From contig JBEBHP010000003.1 of assembly GCA_040080835.1 (NCBI GenBank), positions 124,001 to 188,000 on the forward strand: 64,000 nt of DNA. The letters are read 5' to 3'. The notes under the pieces are model-generated. The model was not told the origin of the DNA. It ran no database searches and worked only from the letters and a program-made list of their open reading frames with translations. How positions within the stretch are numbered: the stretch's first letter is position 1; every line of letters starts with the position of its first letter. Position numbers and translations under genes: made by a program. This DNA is from SZUA-430 sp040080835 (GTDB lineage: Bacteria; Pseudomonadota; Alphaproteobacteria; Micropepsales; Micropepsaceae). Positions 48,991 to 56,248 of the stretch are shown here, piece after piece.

Positions 48991-51268
48991 GCGTTGCCAG
49001 ATCGATTTGCTGAAACACCAGAGAGCCGTCGCCGCTATGAACCGGTGCCGCGTTTGCGGGACGTGCTGCCAGCAGCGTGCGGGCGTCGGCAGTATCGGGC
49101 AGTTGCGATCTTTCAAGCAGCACAAGTTTCGACGGACGTGACGGGTCGAACTCGATTTCGACTTTGAGAGGCTGGTCAGCGAGACCGAACAGCCGCGCGA
49201 CGATGGGGTCTTTGCCAGCGAGGCGTTCGGCACCCACCACAAGCTGACCCTCGGCGCGGATGGAGAGAATTCCCGAGCCGGGTTCTACGCCCAATGCCAT
49301 CACAAACCCGGACCGAGCAGCGAGCAGTTCACCCGATATCACGCGGCGCCCACCGGCGTCAGTCACGGTGGCGACCTTGAACTCCGGCGCGGGAAGGCTG
49401 GCATCGACAGCTGGCTTGAACCTGCCACGCACTTCGACGAGGCCTGCCATCCTGAATGGCGTGTCCTCGCCTGCAAAGCCTGTCGCCCTCAAGAACGCTT
49501 CATCCGATGGGACTTCTGCGACGAGCCATTTGGGTTGGCCGGTGGCCTTGTCATCGTAATAGATGAAATTCAGAGGTCGCGGATGGTCCGCGGAGAATCC
49601 GTGAGATTGTGTAGCCGTCGCTGCGGTTGCCGCCAATGCCAAAGCGGCAATCGCCACGTTGACCGCTTGGCTTCGGCCGGTAGGCTGTCCCCACACGAAG
49701 AGCGGGATCATGGCAAGCGCAAGTGGCAGCAGAGCCAGCAGCTTGAACTGGCTGAGATTAAATCCGAGCACCGCTTCCAGCGCGATGAAGTGCGAGATCC
49801 AGAAAAATGCCGCCAGCAGGAACCCGGCCGATGCGGCCATCGTCATGGAAGCATCCCGACCGGACAGCCTCCCGCCCCATCCCGCTATCGCGACCGCAAG
49901 CGATGGCCAGATCAGCGCGTAGGCGGCGCCGGGCAGAGTTGCCGCGCACGCCACTGCCAGCACGGACAGGAGCAGCCAGTTCGTCAGCACGAACTGTTTT
50001 GATGACACTTGCCTTGCAAACAAGGCCGCAATCAGCGAGGCCGCGAGGACAAGCGCGGAAAGAAGCGCAAGCCTTGCTGGCCAAGGCAAAGGATGATCCA
50101 GCGGGTGGACGCCGGGCCAAATGCCCAATGGCCAGGACAGCGCCCATCCCAAACCAAGCAACAGCAAACCAGTCGCGACGATGGCGCAGATCGCGAGGCC
50201 TGCGGATTTCCAACCAAACTCCTTTCGATCAGCAATCACCAGCGCAACAAGGCCCGCAAGCGCCAGCAGGGCCAGTGGAAGATTTGCTGAAGCAGGCCAC
50301 ACCACCATCCGCACACCGAACACGTCGAAGTAGCTCGCATCGGAATCGGTTTCCAGTTCTTCAAGCTTTGCGTCCATCAACGCTTTCACCAGCGCGAACG
50401 CGTGGTCACCGTGATGCTGAAGCGTGTTGCGATCGAGGTGCGCGAGGTCGTCGCGAGGGGAATGGTACCTCGACGCCGAGCCAATCATCGCAAAGTTGAA
50501 GCCGTTCAGGCCGTACCGCTTGTAGATGGAGAAGTCGGTGTCGTTCGGGAGCAGCCGGTAAATTTCGTACGCGAGCGAGTTTGAAACCGGCGACGGCGCC
50601 ACTGAAGCAAACAGTTCGATGAGCATTGCGTTGCCCGGACCCGTTTCGAACATGATGCTCGGGCCAGTGTCGCCCCGCGATTCCACGTTGACGACCAGTG
50701 CGACCGACGTCATGAGCGCATTCTGTTCGGCAAATGCCAACGCGCCGCGCAGGCCCGTTTCCTCACCATCAGTTAGCAGGAAAATGATGTCATTGCGGCT
50801 CGGCGGAACCGACTTGAGCATTCGTGACAGCTCCAGCATCACCGCAACACCTACGCCGTCGTCCGCCACGCCAGGCCCTGCCGGCACGCTGTCATAATGC
50901 GCCGTGGCCAGAATGGCCTTGCCGCTGCCTGAGCCTTTCCTGACTGCAAGAATGTTGTCGACTTTCGTGCAACCCGGGCTTCGATCTGGTAGCGCGCACT
51001 GAAACGCCGTCTGTACCTGTGGTTCGTATCCGTAGGCTTTCAGCGTTTCCACGATCCGGTCCCGAACCAGGTGGTTGGCTGGCGACCCGGTCGGATGAGG
51101 AACCTGTTCGGCCAACAAGCGGCTCAGGGTTTCAAAGGCCTGGTCTTTCAAGAAAGGTGTTGCGGCCCCGGATACCGGTGCCGTCGCCAAGGACTGCCAG
51201 CCCCACAGAAAGAGACCCATCACGGCCGCAACCGCCAAAAGCACCAACTGACCCTGCAGATTTTTCAT
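48953..51268 (-). CDS. M28-family metallopeptidase with C-terminal multi-span membrane domain
   Basis: A 771-residue protein. An N-terminal signal anchor (about 8-28) precedes an M28 aminopeptidase domain with zinc ligands His124 (ATAHYDSVPAG), Asp136 (GVADDGVG), Glu169/Glu170 (TDGEETGLRG) and His269 (SASRYHSPRDD). From about 335 to 545 there are about eight hydrophobic spans, then a soluble C-terminal domain of about 200 residues. This order is like vacuolar Pff1/ERMP1-type membrane peptidases. The catalytic side is probably periplasmic. The ATG at 51268 (MKNLQGQ) is preferred over a GTG at 51283. Its 3' end overlaps yciB. Confidence 0.85.
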   Translation of the reverse strand: MKNLQGQLVLLAVAAVMGLFLWGWQSLATAPVSGAATPFLKDQAFETLSRLLAEQVPHPTGSPANHLVRDRIVETLKAYGYEPQVQTAFQCALPDRSPGCTKVDNILAVRKGSGSGKAILATAHYDSVPAGPGVADDGVGVAVMLELSRMLKSVPPSRNDIIFLLTDGEETGLRGALAFAEQNALMTSVALVVNVESRGDTGPSIMFETGPGNAMLIELFASVAPSPVSNSLAYEIYRLLPNDTDFSIYKRYGLNGFNFAMIGSASRYHSPRDDLAHLDRNTLQHHGDHAFALVKALMDAKLEELETDSDASYFDVFGVRMVVWPASANLPLALLALAGLVALVIADRKEFGWKSAGLAICAIVATGLLLLGLGWALSWPLGIWPGVHPLDHPLPWPARLALLSALVLAASLIAALFARQVSSKQFVLTNWLLLSVLAVACAATLPGAAYALIWPSLAVAIAGWGGRLSGRDASMTMAASAGFLLAAFFWISHFIALEAVLGFNLSQFKLLALLPLALAMIPLFVWGQPTGRSQAVNVAIAALALAATAATATQSHGFSADHPRPLNFIYYDDKATGQPKWLVAEVPSDEAFLRATGFAGEDTPFRMAGLVEVRGRFKPAVDASLPAPEFKVATVTDAGGRRVISGELLAARSGFVMALGVEPGSGILSIRAEGQLVVGAERLAGKDPIVARLFGLADQPLKVEIEFDPSRPSKLVLLERSQLPDTADARTLLAARPANAAPVHSGDGSLVFQQIDLATLKPALAADPQAP

Positions 51269-51415
51269 TGACGCCCCAGACACGACAAATTCGTGGCTTC
51301 CGTTTCAAATAGAGGACGCACCATACACCGACGCTTTCGCCGCTGTTTAGCCCCCTTCTTTTCAGCGCGGGTGTGTTGGAGTAATCAGCGTCTGAAACCT
51401 GCACAGGGGTGAAAA

Positions 51416-51955
51416 ATGAGCGCGTCAACTGTAGTCGGTCCCGCCTATGTCCGCATGATGGCTGCCTATAATGCAGAGATGAACCGACGCCTTTATGCGG
51501 CGGCCGGGCGCCTTTCGGATGCACAGCGGCGGGAAAACCGAGGCGCGTTCTGGGGTTCCATACATGGCACTTTCAGCCATCTGATCTGGGGTGATCATAT
51601 CTGGATGTCGCGGTTTGACGGATGGAACAGGCCGAGCTTCACGGCGAAGCAGGCGGCGGACATGTATGCAGACCATGCAACATTGCTGGCTGCGCGCACG
51701 GAGGCGGATGCCAGAATATCGGATTGGGCCAATCGCGTTGACCAGAGCTGGTTGGGCCAGGACCTTACCTGGTTCAGCGGCGCTGCCGCGCGGGAGATCA
51801 CATTGCCACGTGGTATCCTGATGACTCACTTCTTCAACCACCAGACCCACCATCGGGGTCAGGCTCATGCCCTCATCACTTCATTTGGCGAAGATACCGG
51901 GGACACTGACCTGATGATCATTCCGCAGGCCATTGAAGCAGGTTTGCGCAACTAG
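51416..51955 (+). CDS. DinB-family protein
   Basis: Four-helix-bundle protein of 179 residues. The metal-binding His triad of the family is visible as His54 (TFSHLIWGDH) and two His in HFFNHQTHHRGQAH. DinB-like proteins are thiol-dependent or metal-dependent enzymes of varied or unknown function. It starts 11 bases after a possible AGGGG ribosome-binding site, and its TAG shares CTAG with the convergent nth gene. No function can be assigned more closely. Confidence 0.85.
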   Translation: MSASTVVGPAYVRMMAAYNAEMNRRLYAAAGRLSDAQRRENRGAFWGSIHGTFSHLIWGDHIWMSRFDGWNRPSFTAKQAADMYADHATLLAARTEADARISDWANRVDQSWLGQDLTWFSGAAAREITLPRGILMTHFFNHQTHHRGQAHALITSFGEDTGDTDLMIIPQAIEAGLRN

Positions 51956-52590
51956 CCCGGCGTCTTGTCCTTGAACGGACAAAGTTCGCGGACGACGCAT
52001 TCGGGGCACTTCGGCTTGCGCGCGATGCAGGTGTATCGCCCGTGCAGGATGAGCCAGTGGTGCGCATGTTGCTTGAACCGCGCGGGTACCGCCTTTTCGA
52101 GCTGCAACTCGATATCCAACGGTGTCTTGCCCCGGGCGAGGCCCAAGCGCTGTGCGACGCGAAATACGTGAGTGTCGACTGCGATCGTGGGTTCTCCGAA
52201 CGCCATATTCAGAACCACGTTTGCCGTCTTGCGTCCGACGCCCGCAAGGCCTTCAAGTTCTTCGCGTGTCCTTGGCACCTTGCCGTCAAAGTTATCGATC
52301 AGTGATTGGGACAGGGCGATGACATTTTTTGCCTTTGCCCGGAAGAGTCCAATGGTCTTTATGTGCTCGATCAGCCCGGCTTCGCCGAGTTTGAGCATCT
52401 GCTGAGGCGTCGTGACTTTGCTGAACAGAGCCTCTGTTGCCTTGTTCACGCCCTTGTCGGTTGCTTGCGCGGACAGAACTACCGCTACAAGCAGGGTGTA
52501 AGGGTTGACGTGGTTCAGCTCACCCTTGGGCTCGGGGTTAACCGCTGCAAGGCGTGCGAAGATTGCGTCGGCTTTCTGGTATCTGGGCAT
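51952..52590 (-). CDS. nth: Endonuclease III
   Basis: DNA glycosylase/AP lyase of 212 residues for oxidised pyrimidines. It has the HhH motif LEGLAGVGRKTANVVLNMAF with the catalytic Lys, the catalytic Asp in AVDTHVFRVAQRLGL, and a 4Fe-4S cluster of four Cys in CIARKPKCPECVVRELC. I use the ATG at 52590 (MPRYQKADAIFARL); a start at 52638 adds 16 residues. The gene is divergent from the aminotransferase and shares its stop CTAG with the DinB gene. Confidence 0.95.
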   Translation of the reverse strand: MPRYQKADAIFARLAAVNPEPKGELNHVNPYTLLVAVVLSAQATDKGVNKATEALFSKVTTPQQMLKLGEAGLIEHIKTIGLFRAKAKNVIALSQSLIDNFDGKVPRTREELEGLAGVGRKTANVVLNMAFGEPTIAVDTHVFRVAQRLGLARGKTPLDIELQLEKAVPARFKQHAHHWLILHGRYTCIARKPKCPECVVRELCPFKDKTPG

Positions 52591-52808
52591 GACGGGATCA
52601 GTGGCAAGGGAACGCGTGCAACGCAAGCTCTCTGGCACTTCTGCGCCGGGTTTGTTAGGCTCGCGGCATGGTTCAAAAACAACAGCTGCTCATTCTTTGC
52701 GCCCGGATTGGCTATAATCCTTGAGGCGGCGGCCTGCTTTGCTTTTGTCAGCGCGCAACTTTGCCTGCGCCCCAAATTCCAATTTCAGAAAACAAGCGAG
52801 CTTCATCT

Positions 52809-54194
52809 ATGTCCAGCACAGCCACACACAATCTAACCAAACACTGGCAAGAACTTGATGCCCGGCACCACATTCATCCGTTCACCGACACGCAAGCGCT
52901 AAACAAGAAGGGCGTTCGAGTCATCGTCAAGGCTGACGGGATCTATCTTTGGGACTCAGAGGGCAACCGCCTGATCGACGGCATGTCGGGACTTTGGTGT
53001 GTCAATGTCGGGTATGGCAGGCAGGAACTGGCAGACGCTGCAGCGGACGCCATGAAGCAGTTGCCTTACTATAATAATTTCTTCCAGACGACGAACCCGT
53101 ATGCGACTGAGCTTGCCGCGAAACTCGCAGGTTTGCTGCCCGAGGGAGTCGATCGGATTTTCTTTGCGAACTCAGGATCGGAAGCCAACGACACGGCACT
53201 CAAACTCATCCGGTACTACTGGAACCTGCAAGGCCGGAAGCAGAAGAAGATCCATATTTCCCGCGAGTACGCCTATCACGGGGTCACCATGGCTGCAGCG
53301 TCGCTGTCAGGACTGACGCCGATGCACCCGCAGTGGGACCTGCCGCTGCCGGGGTTTGAAAAGGTGCCGACTGTGTACTGGTACGGGTTCGGTGGAAACC
53401 AGGATCCGAACGCGTACGGCATCGCGGTTGCGCGCAAGCTGGAGGAAAAAATCCTTCAGCTCGGGCCTGACAACGTGGCCTCATTTTCGGCCGAGCCCAT
53501 TCATGGCGCAGGCGGATTAATGTTCCCTCCGGACAGTTATTGGCCCGAAATCCAGAAGATCTGCCGCAAGTATGATGTGCTGCTGCACATCGACGAGGTC
53601 ATCACGGGATTTGGCCGCACCGGGCGCTGGTTCGGCTGTCAAACCTATGACATCGCGCCCGATATCATGTCTTTGGCCAAGGGAATTTCGTCCGGCTATC
53701 AACCGATATCGGCGGTCGCGCTGGGTAAACGCGTGGGAGATGCGATCGCTACCGCCAACGAGGAAATGGTGCACGGCTTTACCTGGTCTGGCCACCCTGT
53801 GGCCTGTGCCGTGTCACTGAAAAACCTTGAGATCCTGGAACGCGAGAAGCTCGTTGAGCGGGTGCATGACGATATCGGGCCGTACTTCCAAAAAGCGGTA
53901 GCATCGCTCGCAGACCACCCTCTGGTTGGTGAGGTGCGCGGCAAAGGCCTGCTGGCAGCCATCGAGCTCGTCAGCGACAAAAGCAAGAGGGCGTTCTTCG
54001 ACAGCGATCTGGAAGTCGGAACCATGTGCCGGAATCACTGCTTCGCGAACGGACTGGTGATGCGTGCCATTCGCGATACGATGGTTTTATCCCCACCGTT
54101 TATCGTCACGCGCGAACAGACTGACGAGATTGTACGTCTTGCAAGACACTGTTTCGACCTGACGGCGAAACAGCTTGGGCGACCCACGGCATAA
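52809..54194 (+). CDS. Class III aminotransferase, SpuC-like
   Basis: PLP-dependent omega-aminotransferase of 461 residues. It has a conserved start (KHWQELDARHHIHPFTDTQAL), the GSEANDTALKLIRYYW phosphate-cup segment, IDEVITGFGRTGRW with the PLP-ring Asp262, and the Schiff-base Lys291 in SLAKGISSGY. Length and segments are close to polyamine/beta-alanine:pyruvate transaminases such as SpuC. The donor could be putrescine, beta-alanine or another omega-amine. An in-frame start at 52761 is less likely. No polyamine transport or catabolism gene is adjacent. Confidence 0.88.
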   Translation: MSSTATHNLTKHWQELDARHHIHPFTDTQALNKKGVRVIVKADGIYLWDSEGNRLIDGMSGLWCVNVGYGRQELADAAADAMKQLPYYNNFFQTTNPYATELAAKLAGLLPEGVDRIFFANSGSEANDTALKLIRYYWNLQGRKQKKIHISREYAYHGVTMAAASLSGLTPMHPQWDLPLPGFEKVPTVYWYGFGGNQDPNAYGIAVARKLEEKILQLGPDNVASFSAEPIHGAGGLMFPPDSYWPEIQKICRKYDVLLHIDEVITGFGRTGRWFGCQTYDIAPDIMSLAKGISSGYQPISAVALGKRVGDAIATANEEMVHGFTWSGHPVACAVSLKNLEILEREKLVERVHDDIGPYFQKAVASLADHPLVGEVRGKGLLAAIELVSDKSKRAFFDSDLEVGTMCRNHCFANGLVMRAIRDTMVLSPPFIVTREQTDEIVRLARHCFDLTAKQLGRPTA

Positions 54195-54288
54195 GTTGTA
54201 TTTGCGCGTGGCTTGTTCCCCACGCAGCAACGTGCTGTGTGGCATTTCTGATATAGTTATTAAGTTTGTGTAAGAGCCCAAAAAAAAG

Positions 54289-54317
54289 TTGCCGACTGTG
54301 ACTTCTGCGCATATAGT
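54289..54317 (+). promoter_or_regulatory. Sigma70-like promoter upstream of candidate small RNA
   Basis: TTGCCG (54289-54294) and TATAGT (54312-54317) are separated by exactly 17 bases. The predicted start is near 54324, about 150 bases before a strong terminator with no gene between. Confidence 0.55.
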
Positions 54318-54323
54318 GATTCC

Positions 54324-54472
54324 CAGATGGTCGATATGACTTCGGTTTCGCGTTGCCCCCCCCGCTAGCGGAACCAGAGTTGACTGTCTGAGTGTCAGAT
54401 AATCCCCTCCTGACACGTGGCGCGTTAAAGCGCGTTTTGGCCCCCGGTTGGACGCACAACCGGGGGCCTTTT
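54324..54472 (+). ncRNA. Candidate small RNA with two C-rich hairpin loops
   Basis: A unit of about 149 bases lies between a good promoter (54289-54317) and a perfect terminator (54439-54472). Hairpin 1: GGTTTCGC (54344-54351) pairs with GCGGAACC (54368-54375), with a loop that contains eight consecutive C (54356-54363). Hairpin 2: GTGTCAG (54392-54398) pairs with CTGACAC (54410-54416), loop ATAATCCCCTC. A small GCGC hairpin and the terminator follow. C-rich exposed loops are known from alphaproteobacterial trans-acting RNAs that pair with ribosome-binding sites. No protein is readable inside. An xthA attenuating leader is the alternative. It is inferred from sequence only. Confidence 0.5.
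54439..54472 (+). terminator. Strong Rho-independent terminator
   Basis: A 12-base-pair perfect stem (GGCCCCCGGTTG with CAACCGGGGGCC), 6-base loop GACGCA and a TTTT tail. It lies about 245 bases after the aminotransferase stop and 30 bases before xthA, and best serves the candidate small RNA. Confidence 0.9.
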
Positions 54473-54503
54473 AATTTCCGGACCGTTCATTAACCAATCA
54501 AGT

Positions 54504-55316
54504 ATGCGACCCATGACCTCTTTGCGAATTGCGACGTGGAACATCAATTCCGTCCGCCTGCGAATGCCCCTCATCGACAAATTCCTGAAGCAGAACAAAG
54601 TTGACGTGCTCTGCCTGCAGGAAACGAAGGTCGCTGATGCCGAGTTTCCAAAAAGTGACGTACGCAAACTTGGTTTCGAGCATGTCGCGATCAACGGGCA
54701 AAAGGGCTATCACGGCGTGGCTGTGCTTTCGCGCGTGCCCCTTGAAAAAGTCCAGGCGATCGAGTTCTGCAAGAAGGGCGACGCGCGGCATCTGCGTGTC
54801 ACGTTGCCCGGCGAGATCGAACTGCACAATTTCTACGTGCCGGCTGGTGGCGACATTGCCGATCCCGATGAAAACGAAAAGTTTGCTCACAAGCTCCAGT
54901 TTCTGGATGAAATGGAATCACTGTTCTCGAAGATGAAGTCCAAGAAGACGGCACGGCGGATTGTCGTTGGTGACCTGAACATCGCTCCATTTGAAAACGA
55001 TGTGTGGAGTCACAAGCAGTTGCTGGATGTAGTGAGCCATACACCGGTCGAGACGGAGCGCATGAAGGCAATATACGACACGCATGACTGGATTGACGTG
55101 ACACGGGCCCGCGTTCCGCCCGACGAGAAGATTTATAGCTGGTGGAGCTACCGCAACGCAGACTGGGAGAAATCGGATCGCGGGCGAAGGCTTGATCACT
55201 TCTGGATCAGCCAGGCGCTCAAAGGCAGCGTTACCGATCACAAGATATTGCGTGAGGCACGGAGCTGGGAACGGCCTTCGGACCATGCGCCCATCATCAC
55301 GACGATCAAACTCTAG
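54504..55316 (+). CDS. xthA: Exodeoxyribonuclease III
   Basis: AP endonuclease/3'-5' exonuclease of the EEP family, 270 residues (267 if the ATG at 54513 is used). It has ATWNINSVRLR, CLQETKV with the metal Glu, GDLNIAPFENDVW, and SWERPSDHAPIITTI with the catalytic Asp-His. Such enzymes incise abasic sites in base excision repair; nth, which works in the same pathway, lies 2 kb upstream. A terminator stands only 30 bases before the start. Its TAG shares CTAG with the convergent thioesterase gene. Confidence 0.95.
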   Translation: MRPMTSLRIATWNINSVRLRMPLIDKFLKQNKVDVLCLQETKVADAEFPKSDVRKLGFEHVAINGQKGYHGVAVLSRVPLEKVQAIEFCKKGDARHLRVTLPGEIELHNFYVPAGGDIADPDENEKFAHKLQFLDEMESLFSKMKSKKTARRIVVGDLNIAPFENDVWSHKQLLDVVSHTPVETERMKAIYDTHDWIDVTRARVPPDEKIYSWWSYRNADWEKSDRGRRLDHFWISQALKGSVTDHKILREARSWERPSDHAPIITTIKL

Positions 55317-55759
55317 CGCTTGAGGGCCGTTATTGCGACAGTCGATGACGCGGTCGCAATAAGCGCGCCTGATTCATCCTTCAGGTCGGCCTCGAGGAAG
55401 GCAACAGATTTGCCGCGACGAATGGTTCGCGCTTCGGCAACGAGCCGGGTGTCCGGCTTTCCCTGCCTGATGTAACTGACCTTCATTTCCAGCGTTGGCG
55501 TAATCTGCCCCCATTCGATGGAAAGTCCTGCGGCAAGAGATATCACGTCGTCCATCATGGCCGCCGTCATTCCGCCGTGAATGGCACCGAAGCGATTGGC
55601 AAGGCCTTTACCCGCATTGTAGGCAACCACCACCCGTCCCGCCTCGACATCTACCTCCAGCAACTCCTGTCCCATGAGTTCTGCGGCGGGTGCCGGACGT
55701 TTCAGAATGGCCTGTATGTTTGGCGGGTATTTTTGCGGATTGGTCCTGTCGATCGTCAT
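55313..55759 (-). CDS. PaaI-family hot-dog thioesterase
   Basis: A 148-residue hot-dog-fold protein. The family active-site region NRFGAIHGGMTAAMMDDVISLA includes the HGG motif and the acidic residues. It probably hydrolyses an acyl-CoA, substrate unknown. It starts 1 base after the cyclic-nucleotide-binding gene on the same strand, so it is the last gene of the ABC/cNMP/thioesterase group. Its stop overlaps the xthA stop in CTAG. Confidence 0.85.
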   Translation of the reverse strand: MTIDRTNPQKYPPNIQAILKRPAPAAELMGQELLEVDVEAGRVVVAYNAGKGLANRFGAIHGGMTAAMMDDVISLAAGLSIEWGQITPTLEMKVSYIRQGKPDTRLVAEARTIRRGKSVAFLEADLKDESGALIATASSTVAITALKR

Positions 55760-55760
55760 T

Positions 55761-56228
55761 CTACTTCAGCCCAGCATCGCGCAGTCTGGCGTGCGCCGCC
55801 GAGAGCTCCTTGTTTGCGTTGTTCAGGCGCACGGCCAGTTCGCGCATAATTTCGAGCGTCATCTGAGGCAAGTCCCGCAACATCTGAAAGAACTGGTCCT
55901 TCTTGATTTTCAGAGCTTCAACGGGCTCGGTCGCCGAGATTGTCGCCGTGCGCGGCATGTCGCCGAGCAGGGCCATTTCCCCGACGATGTTATGCTCCTT
56001 GATTGATGCGACAGACACGGGCCCATTGGGCGAATTCACCGCCACATCTACCTGGCCTGACAAAATCAGATACGCGGAGTCGCCGCGTTCTCCTTCCCTG
56101 AACAAGATGGCGCCAGCTGGAAATGCAAGGCGCTCGCTCGTGAAGGCGAGCAATTTGAGTTTTGCGGTGTCGATGTTTGCAAAAAGCGGAATCTTGCGCA
56201 GCAAGTCGACTTCCGAGTGAATGCTCAT
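55761..56228 (-). CDS. Cyclic-nucleotide-binding-domain protein without DNA-binding domain
   Basis: A 155-residue protein. A cNMP-binding fold (about 10-125) shows ILFREGERGDSAYLILSGQVDV, the phosphate-binding-cassette region VGEMALLGDMPRTATISA with the Glu and Arg expected to contact a cyclic nucleotide, and a C-terminal helix (about 118-155). No helix-turn-helix follows, unlike Crp/Fnr regulators, so it may act by protein contact. It lies 20 bases after the ABC gene and 1 base before the thioesterase gene. Control of the ABC protein or of glycan export is a reasonable inference, not shown. Confidence 0.85.
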   Translation of the reverse strand: MSIHSEVDLLRKIPLFANIDTAKLKLLAFTSERLAFPAGAILFREGERGDSAYLILSGQVDVAVNSPNGPVSVASIKEHNIVGEMALLGDMPRTATISATEPVEALKIKKDQFFQMLRDLPQMTLEIMRELAVRLNNANKELSAAHARLRDAGLK

Positions 56229-56248
56229 GTGTCAGCCCTTCCTCACGG

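Noticed and set aside
54204..54226. Small hairpin just after the aminotransferase stop as a terminator
   Set aside because: The stem is short (about 6 base pairs) and not followed by a T-run.
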